Assembly (NCBI GenBank): GCA_964023275.1 | Contig: OZ029917.1 | Coordinates: 20,336,488-20,400,487 of the forward strand | DNA from: Norana najaformis | Lineage: Eukaryota > Annelida > Clitellata > Crassiclitellata > Hormogastridae | Direction: 5' to 3' | DNA: 64,000 nucleotides | Part shown: positions 24,232 through 37,672 of the stretch, piece by piece | Layout: each line of letters begins with the position of its first letter | How positions within the stretch are numbered: position 1 is the stretch's first letter | Translations under genes and position numbers: made by a program | Notes under the pieces: generated by a model | Told to the model about the DNA's origin: nothing | What the model saw: the letters and a program-made list of their open reading frames with translations, nothing else | The model's database searches: none

Positions 24232-24599
24232 GAGGGCCGTCTTATCCATTAGGCACAGTGGGCACTGTGCCTAGGGCCTACGAACTTTATAGGGGCATAA
24301 GAAAGCAAAAAATGAGATATTGAAAAAAATAAATTTATTTATTAACCCGAAACCAGAAAAAGGAAATACAAATTTAATAACCTTAAAGTTTGTATTGAAA
24401 CAGTTTAAGTTAAGCTGTGCTACATTATGTTAACTTTGCGGCTCTTTGCATTAACGAAATCACATGCGGTATAATGTCCTCAAATGTCATTTCCCGCATT
24501 AAGTCGTTTTCAATGTGTTTAGCTCTAATGCAGAGTTGGCAGTTGGGGCCTACGAATGCGAGAGTGCCCAGGGTCTATGACGACCTTAAAACGGCCCTG
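24232..24599. mobile_element. Non-autonomous hAT-like MITE with 8-bp target-site duplication
   Basis: The element begins gagggccgtctta and ends ttaaaacggccctg, so its ends are imperfect inverted repeats (agggccgtcttaa against agggccgttttaa on the other strand). It is flanked on both sides by the identical octamer gctgtgca (24224-24231 and 24600-24607), the duplication length of hAT transposons. The subterminal words tgtgcctagggcctacgaa and ggggcctacgaatgc are also inverted relative to each other. There is no transposase inside the 368 bp, so it would have moved in trans. Confidence 0.8.
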
Positions 24600-24607
24600 G
24601 CTGTGCA

Positions 24608-25270
24608 TGGTCGGCAGCGGCATAGGAGACTATGGGCATCTGTGGGCATCGGACTCTGTCTCTGTCTCAGTGACCCCAGGTTGACCATTAACAAAAATTT
24701 TTAAGCAAGTAGAGGCTCTTTCGTCTAATCTGAACTGATCCGATTCTACTGGATTCTTATCTGATCATATCTTCTATAGCGCCACTGTAAGAACGCTCAA
24801 GACATCAATCGATGGTCACTGTTAAGCAAACACGGTGTGCATGCCAAAATCCAGGGTGAGTCCGGTCGAAAGCCAAGAGGGAAACCGAGAAGACAGAATT
24901 AGATTTGTTAGAATCCGGCAGAATATTTTAGTCAAATGATGCAGCAATTTTCTTGCATTCCACCGCTCTGCATCTGCTCTGAGTTCGTCCTAACACAAGA
25001 ATATAAGGCAAAAATCGTTCTGAAATTCTTAAGAAGAGTCGGTTGCATGCAAACTGCTGGCGCGTGCGAAGATTCCTGTTAGCAACACGAAGAGGTATTA
25101 GTCTGCGCCTGGATGGATCCGCTTCGGCAACGCACATGCAACTAGAAAGTGATTTACTATAATTCATCAGCAGTGACGATCCTCTCAGGTTGGATGCATT
25201 AGGGAGAGGGAGAGAAAGATGAAAATGGAGATGTGGCTCTTTGGGCGGAGAATGACAGAGAGATGGCGCT
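24608..25270. other. Intergenic DNA
   Basis: One tctatagcgccactg hairpin-tail motif near 24775; otherwise nothing seen. Confidence 0.45.
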
Positions 25271-25852
25271 GATGCTTCTGCTTCTGCTTCCGCTTCCGCT
25301 TCTGCTTCCGCTTCTGCTGCTGCTACTTCTGCTTCTGCTTCTGCTGCTTCTTCTGCTTCTGTTTCTGTTTCCGCTTCAGCTTCTGCTTCTGCTTCTGATT
25401 CTGCTGATGCATCTGCGTCTGCTTCTGCTTCTGCTACTTCTGCTTCTGCTGCTTCTGCTTCTGCTGCCGCTACTGTTTCTGCTTCTGCTTCTGCTTCCGC
25501 TTCCGCTTCTGCTTATGTATCTGCTGCTGCTTCTGCTTCTGTTTGTGCTTCTGCTGTTGCTGTTGCTTCTGTTTCTGTTTTTGCTGTTGCTTCTGCTTCA
25601 GCTTTTGCTGCTGCTTCTGCTTCTGCTCCTGCTCCTGCTTCTGCTTCGGTTCCGCTTCTGCTGTTGGTTCTGCTTCCGCTTCTTCTTCTTCTGCTTCTGC
25701 TGTAGTTGATTCTGCTTGTGCTGCTGCTTCTGCTTCTGCTTCTGCTTTTGCTGCTGCTGCTTCTGCCTCTGCTTCCGCTTCTGCTGCTGCCTCTGTTGCT
25801 GCTTCTGCGTCTGCTGCTGCTTCTGCATCTGCTTCTGCTGCTGCTTCTGCTG
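25271..25852. repeat. 582-bp (TTCTGC)n hexanucleotide microsatellite
   Basis: Almost unbroken ttctgc with ttccgc, tgctgc, gtttct and ttctgt variants. The 3-bp periodicity gives long Leu-, Ser/Ala-, Cys/Phe- and Gln/Lys-rich open frames on both strands, which are artefacts of the repeat. It ends in aataat and atcatc runs (to about 25895). Confidence 0.97.
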
Positions 25853-25895
25853 AAAATAATAATAACAATAATAATCATCATCATCATCACAATTA

Positions 25896-27850
25896 TTTTC
25901 GCTAGGAGAGATTTCTACATGGGTTAAAAATTAAAAAATAGACATTAATTAATTAAGAAGAATAATAATGAAATGCGTGAAGGTAATAAAAAACGAGTGA
26001 TGCAGCGCCAAAGTAAAAGGCGCGGAAAGAAAAGCCAATAAACTAAATGCATACGGATCGAAGACGAGGCAGAGACGAATGCGTGATGTTATAAAGTCTG
26101 TGGAAGAAACAGCACAACAGAACACGTTAATTAAAAACTAAGAAGAAAACATATGCTGGAAACATTAGGTTGATTGCATGAAGCGACATCAGAGCACTGG
26201 TCATCATTCTCTCATCCAAGGCCTGATGCGTCGTATCTGGTGTTGCTAATATTTTCGTTCTTTTTCTGTCTGTGGGAAGTATTCTGCGACTGTCTTTCCG
26301 AGAATTGACCTCTAAGCGATCAGACGCGACTTTGAATTTGACAGAGTAAGCGGGGGGAGTGAGAGAGAATGACAGGGTGACAATTAAGGACTATCAGAGA
26401 AGGAGAAAGTGAGAAAAAGAGTGGGGTTGTTGCTGACAAAGAGAAAAAAGTGTGCGAGAAAGGGAGAGGGGAAAAGAGTGAGACCAAGTTAAAGGTGAAT
26501 CAGAAAATGAAAACGAGACAGAATAAAGCGAAACTGAGAGTTAATTAGTTATCTAGACAATTGATATAGCGCCTTCTAAGTACCTCTCAGAAACGCTGCC
26601 TGTATACTCTAGCCTAAATGTCATTAAGCGCAACAATAACTAGAAGAGCCACCCTTGGCGGGCTCACGCACGTACGTGGAGCCCAACCAACGTATTCCCC
26701 TCCTTTCCAGAGTTGACAGATGACACGATGTTCAGAGTTCCTGGACGAAGTTGCGTCGATGGCGTAGAGCGATGAGAGGCGGTAGGATCGGCTGGACACA
26801 ATCCCACCACCACAGCCCATCAGTTCTTCACTGATGATAAATGTCGCAGCGTCCGGATATCCCTCGAACTGCTGGGTCTGAGTAGAACAGGTATTCGTCG
26901 TTTGGTGGTCGGTAGGTCGAAGAGCCACCCGTGATTAACGGTCAAGGCTACTCCGAAGACCCTCGCCGCTCTCCCTCAGCCGAGACCATCATTACCCGAC
27001 TGAAGACGGCGTACATAAGTCCGTAGATCTGAGGCTCAACCGTAAACCAGGAAGCCCATCCCTCCTCGTGCTGTCACGTAGGCCTACACCAAGACGATAT
27101 GCGTAGGAAATACTGTCCAAATGTTCGAAATCTGCGCCAGAAACTAAGAACAATTCCAATATGTTAACTTAGCAACAGCAAAAGTCCAAACACTTAAGAA
27201 ATTATTAAGCAATTTCCACATTAAGACGAAAAATCCGCCAAAATGATATAAAAAGGATAGTTAACAACTGGCGTGGCTGCTGACATGTGCGGACATGTAT
27301 TATAGAGAAAGCGGTAGAGAAAGACTGTGTGCGAAAGAGACAGAGAACGAGAGAACGAGAATAAACGAAAAAGAAAATAAGAAAGCGAGAGAGAATTAGT
27401 GAAAGGCAGTATCAGAAATATGACGACAGAAACAGAAAGAAAAAGAGAAAGTTGTCTGCATCCGCATTACATTTCATTTCGTCACCGCAAAAACTGTAAA
27501 GGTAGTACACTTAATTTGGACATCTCAGTCAAAACTCCTCAGAAAACTGATCCCAGGAATTGAAGAATCATTCAATTCAGGCGTAAACACGACCACAGCA
27601 ACCCAACCACAGATTGTTGCTGTTGAAGTATCTTTAACCTATTTAACTGCTACAGGCTCTTCTATAGCGCCATATTTATATTGCAAAATATATCAGTAGT
27701 TGGATGTTAGCTTGTATCAACGAATTTTGGTTGAGTGATAGGATTCGTATTAGTCAGTCTGAACTGGATGTGAAATTACGAGTTTCGCGGTCTAATTAAT
27801 TGGCGCTTCTAACAATTATTAATCGCCGAAGAAAATGAGATTTTGAGATT
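25896..27850. other. Intergenic DNA with purine-rich patches
   Basis: Purine-rich low-complexity patches at about 26350-26530 and 27300-27460, and hairpin-tail motifs at 26562-26600 and 27659-27680. The moderately GC-rich 26640-27060 part has a minus-strand open frame of 104 codons without recognisable homology. Confidence 0.4.
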
Positions 27851-28560
27851 TAATTGAGATGTTTTTTGACGCACAAGAGGCTGGCTTATGGAAATCTGCA
27901 GGCGCTCAGCTAATAGTAATTGGAAATTACGGTCGAAAGGACTTGCAATCAAAATTTTATTGGACGTTTCTCCGACTACGTGCCGCTGCAGCCGTGCAAA
28001 TGCGTCGGAGAGGCTTCCTTATCTGTAATTGCTCGCTGCAGTCGCAACCCGCTATTCATTTGTCTCGCCGATTCGATCGAAGCCCGATAGCCTTCGAAGG
28101 TCATCCGGGGTCAAGTCTTGCGGCTCATCTGCTGGACGGCGAAGGGAAAAGCCAGCGTGGGCGCCGACGGTGGGGAACCTATCAATTGCCGGTGGCGGCC
28201 GATCCGAAACTGAGTCGGTCGACGGTTGCGACTCATTCGTCATTGGCGTCGCTTCTTCATTAAGGCAAGACATGGCAATTACCCGTAACTACGCTTCGTG
28301 ACGACATTATGTGCGGATCTTCCGTTGGCGTCTGTGACCACGGCTGCTGATGCTGCTGGTGATGATGCGGCTCGTAGTGATGCTACAGAGCCTGGAACTA
28401 AATAACGGCCGTCGGAAAACAATCGTCTCTTCTCATCTCCACAGCCCTGCAGCAGTAGCAGTGGCCGGTGCATCTGGTTTAGAGGAAGATGGCGGCTGCG
28501 GACGCCTGCCAGCAAGAACATCGCCCAAAGCTGCTGGTGGTAAAATGTGCAGTCGATGAG
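27851..28560. other. GC- and CpG-rich patch, function unknown
   Basis: This 700-bp segment is clearly richer in G+C and CpG (cgattcgatcgaagcccgat and similar) than its surroundings and has overlapping open frames of 70-134 codons on both strands. None resembles a protein I know, and no convincing splice sites frame one. It could be a CpG-rich promoter or a 5' exon of the plus-strand lectin gene to the right; this is inference only. Confidence 0.3.
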
Positions 28561-29560
28561 AAATTTCTATCACCAGGTGCTTAACAGGTTCCATTCAGGG
28601 CTGTTAACACGCCTGTATACTTGTGTGAGTTTGTGTATATAGGTCTTTCAGTGAGTTTGTGTCTGCGTGTGTGTGTGATGCCGTGGTTGCATGGGGTTGT
28701 ATAATGCTCTAAACAGAACTATCATTGTAGTCGTGGAGTTATTAATGCTGCCGCCATGTGCACATGGACCATATTGGGCGCCAAGGATCTCTTTACAATG
28801 AAACCGAACTCATAAATTGCATAGCCGCATATAAGAACACAGTTTGTAGCATTGCGAGAATATTTTTGGATACAGACATAGGCCAATTTGCAAATATTAT
28901 TGTAAGCATGTAATATGCATATGCATGTATACTTTTATTATTCGACCTAGCATGTCCTATCTTTGTATCACTAATAGAAGTCCTCCATATCTAAACGAAT
29001 AACGACAGGTCTAACGATACATAATGTAACCAGAAAGTCTATGGCTATATCCTTTAGACAGCTGCATAACAGGCGTTATATAAATGTTCAGATACATTCA
29101 TGCATACATGCATGCATGCATATATACATACATATAATTATATTCTACAGACAATGTAATGTAATGAACCGCAAATGTGTCCTAATCCCAATACTTGCAC
29201 CTGCGTGAAGAATGACACAAAGATGGCGAGGTAACAGAAACGGAAATGCAATTTGATGTCAAGCCGTGCAACCCGTAAGGAAAGATTGTCCGGCTGGATT
29301 GGTGGTGTCGTGGTTGCACTTCATTCGAAATATCTGTCAAATTCAGGACCACGCCTCTGAGCACTCATATTCGCAGACGTGTTACACATGTACGATTCAC
29401 TTGCCTTACTTTACCTTTGTATAAAGGCATAATGCTATAAGGCATGTTATTCATAATATTTATAATCAATTTTTTATTTAATTCTTAAATATATTCATTC
29501 ATATTTCATATTCAATCCCAAACATCACCCACCGTAGCTGCCATGCTATGCTGTATCTCT
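28561..29560. other. Intergenic DNA
   Basis: A gcatgcatgcat run near 29105 and a short minus-strand open frame at 29182-29364; nothing recognised. Confidence 0.45.
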
Positions 29561-29700
29561 GCCTGACTCTTGGATCTTGACCTGGAACCGAACATTTTTG
29601 CCTGTCAATTTTGATTTGACTGAGCGCCTGTGAATAAGCTGGTCTCCGTGACTGTCGGTTTCGTTGGGCACTGTAGAAATCTCGGGATTACGATTATGAT
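29561..29700 (-). repeat. Dispersed repeat R2 (SINE-like), minus copy
   Basis: On the minus strand this reads taatcccgagatttctacag, cccaacgaaaccg, agcttattcacaggcgctca, gtcaaatcaaaattgacagg, then gttccaggtcaagatccaag. The copy at 37351-37490 has the same words in the same order, and weaker matches lie at 32225-32360, 43275-43350 and 57195-57290. It ends in an AT-rich tail. Family unknown. Confidence 0.7.
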
Positions 29701-29879
29701 TATTTTTATTTATTTATTTTACAATTTATTTACTTAAGTCTTTGGCTCTCTGCGTGGCTACATTAGCGACAGATGTTTCTATAGACATTATTTGAACAGA
29801 ATATAATAACTAACTGTAACGAAAAGGTCTTAGAACATGAGTGCGTGGTCCTGAATTTGAAAAGGTCTTAGAGGGAAGA

Positions 29880-30050
29880 ATGGATGGAAAGAAAGAAGGC
29901 GAAGACCCAGACAAATGCTTCTAGACTGGTGATGGAGGACAGATATGGTAAACTGAAGGAGGAAGCCCAACAACATCAGGAATGGCGGCATTGGAGGATC
30001 TAACCTGCCATGGGTCAGAACTTGAAGAAGAAGAAGACGAAAAGGTGCTA
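29880..30050 (+). pseudogene. LINE relic: extreme C-terminus
   Basis: With one frameshift this reads RRRPRQMLLDW, then MEDRYGKLKEEAQQHQEW. The basic G/R-R-x-R-Q...LDW block followed by an acidic/amide helix is typical of the end of RTE-like and Jockey-like LINE ORFs. The same two blocks recur at 59495-59580. Followed by a gaagaagaagaag tail. Confidence 0.6.
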
Positions 30051-30757
30051 CATAAATGTCCACATGCATAGGCCTACATACCTACAACTGCTATTATTAG
30101 GCCTACCCTATGGCCCTGTTCTGTTTTGCGTCCTCTTGTTCCTGTGATTTCTAAAGAGCATGCGCGGATTTCAGAGTTCTTTCCTTATAACCATTATTTC
30201 TGACTCATTATAAAGATCACAGGACAACGCTTCAAGCACTCGACTTAATGCAGTGTGCTTGTCAGTCTGATCTATCACTGACCGAGAAACTTGAAACAGT
30301 TTATGAAACCGAGAAACCAATTTCTTCTGTGCTCGGTTTCAAGAGCCAGACCACACTTTGAAACCTGGTTTCACGAAAATCGTTAAGCTGTATAAAACAT
30401 GTTTATAATACTTAGCACCACATTGCATTTCCTCTGCAGGCAAAATATTTGCATAGGAGCATGCAAGAGCTTAATGTAAAGGGGGATTTTCACAAGAGCG
30501 TCTTCGCCATACATTCATTACACTGCATACATTGCATGATAAAATTTCATTGCAATATACTGCATAATAATGCCATTACATTGCAATATATAGCGCCCGA
30601 TTACAGTACATCGCATTAAATTACGTTGCATCGTGACGCTGATGAATGGATGAAAAACGCCAAATTTTCGCCGACGGCCCAGACTAACGATTTTTTGTCA
30701 ACGCGTTGAAGCAAATTTCGTCAATGCCCATAGACGTATATGCGCATCCATAGATGG
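30051..30757. other. Intergenic DNA
   Basis: Two TAGGCCTA words (30069 and 30098) and one atatatagcgccc motif near 30595. No gene seen. Confidence 0.45.
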
Positions 30758-30817
30758 ACAGCAGCAGCATCAGCAGCAGCAGTAGCAGTGGCAGTGGCAG
30801 CAGCAGCAGCAGCAGCA
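30758..30817. repeat. (CAG)n microsatellite
   Basis: Sixty bases of cag, agt and ggc units. Confidence 0.95.
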
Positions 30818-32224
30818 GGGTAGAACGCCTAGACCTGATGTCAGCGGCGTTTGCATTGAACCATAGGCCTAATGGCCGTCATTTGTCGATCAAATTGACG
30901 TCGACCACCGACCAGATAATAACATTTATCCGGCACACACACACATCGTCAGTGCCAGCGCATCGAGTCACCGGGTCTCGTCGGAGAAGACCTGGTCTAC
31001 GGAGGACCACAATGACCAGAGTGGACAGACTACTACGCTGTTCGTCACTGCTTATAGGCTGCATATATACGGGATGCGTGTGTGTATATACATATGTATG
31101 TATATATGTGAGGTAATTGGTTTTATCTGGTCTGACGGTTTCGTAATGACGGTGCCTGGAGCCGGACAAAGCGGACGAAATTCCTTTAAAGTGCTAAGCA
31201 CATTTTTCGACTTCATCGTATTGGAAACATCGACAAACACTTACATAGTGCGCAGTAATTACACAGAACAGAAAGACGTAGGCTTACAGGGCTAACCATA
31301 GGATGTGCCGTGAAAACCGTCGACAGATTAGACGCGCGTCGCATGGCGCCGTGTTGTGCGAATAGCTTAAGACGGGATAGCAGAGGAAAACGGACGACGT
31401 AATCACTCTCCGATGAACACCAGCCGAGCGAGAAATCTCACAGCCCGTGTCTTACCAAATCTCACCGAGTCTGCTTCTACAGACAGAAAATAAAAAAAGA
31501 AGCAGAGTTGTATTTTTTACTTTGCTTTTTTGCTTTACTTCTTTGAACACACGGTTTCTTATCTACTGAATTTTCTATCATCATTACCATCACCATCACC
31601 ACCATCACCACCAACACCACAATCACTATCATCGTTTCCATCACGTGACATGTATTTTAACTATGAACTGCTACAGAAACAAAGGAGTAAGAACCGTCTA
31701 CCGAGTGTGAATAGGTACAGAAATTATGAAAAAGGGTAAAGTACTTCGGTGGAGCTCATCATTCGACGATGAAACTGCAGCTTAGACGAGGTTATATATT
31801 GTAACGCCTAATAAGTTTTGCTTTTATCTTATCCGATTTGATCATTTATCTGAAACCCTCACTCTCGTAACACAACGCCACAATCCATGGTCCAAAAAAC
31901 TCTTGAAATACAAGTCTCCTGTATAAAAACCAAGTCTATTTCTGAACGTATGGACTTCATTCTTGAACGCAAGGCGCTATTCAGCTGAATATTTCAGAAT
32001 CCGAAGCAGGCAACTTCAGAAAAATGCGCCATCCGCGACAATAAATATGATCAGGTTAATTGGAAAGAGAAGATGAACGGTTTCGGCTGATGCCTCTCAA
32101 ATCTTGCTATTTATACGCGTCAAAGAAAAGCTGCATCAGGGAAAACTCATTAGCATTTATTAAACAAACCAAATACTCGAAGTTCAGGTTTCTGGGTCAG
32201 TTTCGGCGTCAGCTTTAGTAATCG
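30818..32224. other. Intergenic DNA with a (CAY)n tract
   Basis: Contains a ccatcaccatcaccacc tract at 31577-31625 and a CpG-rich segment at 30890-31060. No supported exon. Confidence 0.45.
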
Positions 32225-32365
32225 TACTCGTATTCGTAATCGTAATCTCAATATTTCCACAGCGCCCAAAGAAAACCAACCAGCTTATTCTCAGGTGCTC
32301 AGTGAACACTAAATCGACGGGCAGGTAGGCTCAGGTTCGATTCGCTGTCAAGATCTAAGGGTGAA
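32225..32365 (+). repeat. Dispersed repeat R2, plus copy (diverged)
   Basis: gtaatcgtaatctcaatatt, tccacagcgcccaaagaaaa, cagcttattctcaggtgctc, then gtcaagatctaaggg match the order of the other R2 copies. Confidence 0.65.
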
Positions 32366-33135
32366 GTAGACTAGGTGACCAGAAAGATCCACGGAACATT
32401 ATGATATCTACAATAAAGTATTCATTCGTTTATTACATGTCTATGCATGTTTGTATAAAAATTAAGGCATTTCATGTTGCTCCTTTAGACGCCATCAAAG
32501 GAATTTTAAATAGAAGGCCTAATTTTAGAATTCACAAGAGTATGAAAGGTCTTTCGGCTGAAGTATAGGAAACAAAATTACTTTCGTGCCGGATTACGTA
32601 GCACAACTGAAAATGAGCTAATTTGAGAAAGCCCGGGATGTTATTGAACTGAACCGATAATTTGTTGAACATAAATATTTGGACAGTTAGAATCAGTGAA
32701 GGAAGTCACCTGGCGTCTCTAGGAAAACTCAGAAATCATCAACATGATCACACGGCTATAGTGGCACAATGTCAATGAATAAACTTTTAGGCGTTAACAA
32801 AATAACTTACTACAAGTTTTAATTTAGATAATCTAGAGTTTCATCATGCAATTTATACAAATTTGCGTGCGACTTCACATATTCATTTCAAACAGATGAT
32901 GTCTCAAACCCGATCTAAACTGCTGCAAATAGAAGAAGACAAGTTGGTGAGGTCAGTGTACAGGAAATTCCACATTGCTGGTCCAACTACCATGATCGAA
33001 GATAATCTTGTATCAAAGCGGGCAAGACCCGAACAACATGTTGTTGAAGATCTGGTGAAGAATTCGTGAGTTGTTAGGCGAGGCGAATGTGTCACATAAA
33101 GGGTGATGTCAAAATTATTTTAATGCGGTACATAA
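32366..33135. other. Intergenic DNA
   Basis: A 68-codon plus-strand frame at 32863-33069 shows no recognisable motif. Confidence 0.4.
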
Positions 33136-33188
33136 ATTGGATATTTGCATAGCACCTCTTCAGGGAAACCCTTCAGAGGTGCTCATGT
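33136..33188. repeat. Hairpin repeat, copy 1
   Basis: A 53-bp tract containing the inverted arms agcacctct...agaggtgct around tcagggaaacccttc. It matches 34144-34196 at all but two positions. Confidence 0.85.
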
Positions 33189-34023
33189 GCAACTTCGTTA
33201 TGCATTCCACAGTTAATATAGAAACCTATAAGAAGTTAATTGAGACCTGACATTCAAAACTTTCAAAAATTTCAAAACAGTTTATCGAGGCCATTTTGCA
33301 AGATAAAAAGTTTCAACAAAGACTGGTATTTTTCAACAATCTTTTACACTTCCACGGAAGTATCATTCAATTTTTGGTAGCATATCCCTTTATGTTGTTC
33401 AGTCAGAGCTGAGTTACACAGAGATATTTCTGGCGTACTTAGTAGCAGGAAATTAAGTCTTTAAAAGTGATTGGGTCCTATACACAGTTTTAGGTTTGTC
33501 CAAACATTTTTTAGATCCTAACATAACTATCTCAACTTCAGAGCATGAGTCCGCCTCTGTCTTCTATTTGCCAGTTAGATACAAAAATTGCCCAAAATGT
33601 CATGTTTAAAATTGATTCCATGTAAACCAAGTTCGCATTTACCACAATATATCGCCAAAATCGCTGGCGCTTGGAACACCTCTGAAAGCTTAAAGCGCTC
33701 TCCCAGACCCCTAAATTTGTGGCGGCGAAGAATAGGAGAGGAGGGTAAGGCAAGAGAAGGAAGTGGATGAGAAAGGGAAAAGAAAGGGGCGTGAGGTGAA
33801 TGGACAAACATCGCTATCTGGGGCAAAGTTAAGCTCTCGAAAACATGTAACTTAATGTTGATCCTTACGGAGCTGACGCTAGACATATCTGAAGGACTGG
33901 CGTCATGCAGTAGACCTACAGTACACATTGCTTCAGAATCTTAAATAACCCTCATTTCTGTTTGCGCTAGAAATCAGTCAAGAAGCCATTCACTCATAAA
34001 CTGATGCTAAAGAAAAATCATAT
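33189..34023. other. Intergenic DNA
   Basis: Overlapping frames at 33538-33928 on both strands lack recognisable protein character. Confidence 0.45.
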
Positions 34024-34111
34024 TGTTCATTCATTCATTTCTTGTTTATTCATTCATTCATTTCTAGTTTATTCATTCATTCAGTGAGTCATTCAGTCGT
34101 TCATTCAGTGT
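34024..34111. repeat. (CATT)n imperfect tract
   Basis: Repeated ttcattcattcatttct words. Confidence 0.85.
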
Positions 34112-34143
34112 TGTTCAGATCGAAGTAAATCTTATGCAATATA

Positions 34144-34196
34144 ATTGGATATTTGCATAGCACCTCTTCAGGGAAACACTTCAGAGGTGCTCGTGT
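34144..34196. repeat. Hairpin repeat, copy 2
   Basis: Same 53 bp as 33136-33188, in the same orientation, 1008 bp downstream. Confidence 0.85.
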
Positions 34197-35220
34197 CTAC
34201 GTAGCCTTATCTTCCGATGCAGTGAGGATCTTTTGGTAGTATTTGTCATACTCTGCAGATGCTTGAATCGCTTCAACTCAGTCACTTCTCCCTTTGGTCA
34301 TCTCTTCAGCCTGATCAAATCTGCTGAAGAATTGGTCTTCGTTCATAGATCTCTGCGTAATCTTTCTACTTCCTAATTAATCGTCGTCTTGCCGGAATCG
34401 TTCCAAAACCCTGATTCATCTGTTTCGATGGCTCTCTGCCATTTACGCCAAGCCTTATCGATGGTATCTTAAAGACCTGAGAACCTTATCATAGTTAAAT
34501 CTTTCAATGCAATCGATATTATCACTTGGCGCTATATCAGTAAAGCCAGTTATGTAAATATACGGTTTCTCCATCTTGTAACGGATCTCTAGTGATCCTC
34601 ATCTCTCGAAGACCATCAGCGAAGCTCTTGCCGTCATAAAAGCGGTGGTGGTGGCAGCGGCGGTGGCGCCGGTGCCTGGCGTCCCGCCCCGCAATCGACT
34701 TCTTCTGTTGACCTGATGAATGATTGATTGATTGATCGGTTTTCCTATCTTCCTATTTGTCCTCTGCGAAAATGCCAAAGCTTCATGTACCTACACGTGT
34801 ACACAAATGTTCAGACAAACCCAAACACTGGTATGCTTATAGATATGAAAAACTTGTTATGGGCTAATTTATTTGCGTAATACATGCAACGTATGATTCA
34901 TGATTATTATTATTATTATTGTTGTTGTTGTAAGATATATGCCTATTATTAATATTGTATATTATATGACTTATGTCACGTTTGTGATAAACAGTCAACA
35001 ACATAACCGAGATATTCAAGTGTGTGGATGACTAGACTAGAATGGAAGTATTTCGCAACTATGCTTGTCCAATGTATGAACAAGTGGTTCATGAGCCAAA
35101 ACCGTGGACTGCTGTTAACCACAGCCGACTTCATAAATCACCGGAAGAGGACTAGATCGCAAGGACGCAGAGGAAATTTCCCAGAAGGCCACACGTTTCG
35201 TAAAACGTCGTCTGATCGCT
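34197..35220. other. Intergenic DNA
   Basis: Short ggtggtggtggcagcggcgg run near 34650; no gene seen. Confidence 0.45.
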
Positions 35221-35346
35221 TGCCTGCATGTCTTCTTGTCTGCCTGTCTTCTTGCCTGCCTGTCTTCTTGCCTGCCTGTCTTCTTGCCTGCCTGTCTTCT
35301 TGCCTGCCTGTCTTCTTGCCTGCCTGTCTTCTTGCCCATCTGTCTG
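35221..35346. repeat. 16-bp minisatellite (tgtcttcttgcctgcc)
   Basis: About seven head-to-tail copies, the inner ones perfect, followed 40 bp later by a (CCT)n tract at about 35380-35418. Confidence 0.95.
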
Positions 35347-35419
35347 TGACTTTAAAAACCAGGGAGATAATTCTCTTTTTCCTCCTCCTCCTCCTCCTCC
35401 TCGTCCTCCTCCTCTTATT

Positions 35420-37350
<1,931 letters not shown>

Positions 37351-37490
37351 GAAATAGTAATCTCGAGAATTCTACAGCGCCAACGAAAGCCAAATCGCTG
37401 GAACCATCTTATTCACAGGCGCTCAGTCAAAACAAAATCGATAGGGAAAAGGGTTCGGTTTCAGGTCAAGATCCGAGAGTCAAGCAGGCA
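37351..37490 (+). repeat. Dispersed repeat R2, plus copy (best preserved)
   Basis: gtaatctcgagaattctaca, gcgccaacgaaagcc, tcttattcacaggcgctcag, aaaatcgatagggaaaaggg, tcaggtcaagatccgagagt. These words match the reverse complement of 29561-29700. Followed by a caggcaggcagg run. Confidence 0.75.
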
Positions 37491-37555
37491 GGCAGGCAGG
37501 CAGTCAGACGGTTAAGGAGGGTGGTGTCTTGATTCAGGCTATTCGCATTTGAGTT

Positions 37556-37672
37556 GCATGTACGTATATATGTATGTATGCATGCATATATATTATTGCA
37601 TGTAATGTATGCATGCATGTATGTAGTTGAACATTTGTATGGCGCCTCTGTAGAACCTCTTAAAGGCTGGGA
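37556..37672. repeat. ATGC/GTAT tract followed by a hairpin-tail motif
   Basis: gcatgcatatata and gtatgcatgcatgtatgtag runs, then gtatggcgcctctgtagaac with the layout of the hairpin tails. Confidence 0.55.

Noticed and set aside
25233-25905. Leu-rich, Ala/Ser-rich, Cys-rich and Gln-rich proteins on both strands
   Set aside because: All explained by the (TTCTGC)n array.
26614-26928. Minus-strand frame of 104 codons with moderately balanced composition
   Set aside because: No recognisable domain or splice signals; kept only as part of the intergenic description.
28350-28559. MLLVMMRLVVML start as a signal peptide
   Set aside because: Short hydrophobic core and only a poor donor in the right phase; not enough to call an exon.
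30754-31116. Possible signal-peptide exon near 31010 followed by a GT
   Set aside because: The hydrophobic run is short and Cys-rich, the donor is weak, and linkage to the exon at 41181 is arbitrary.
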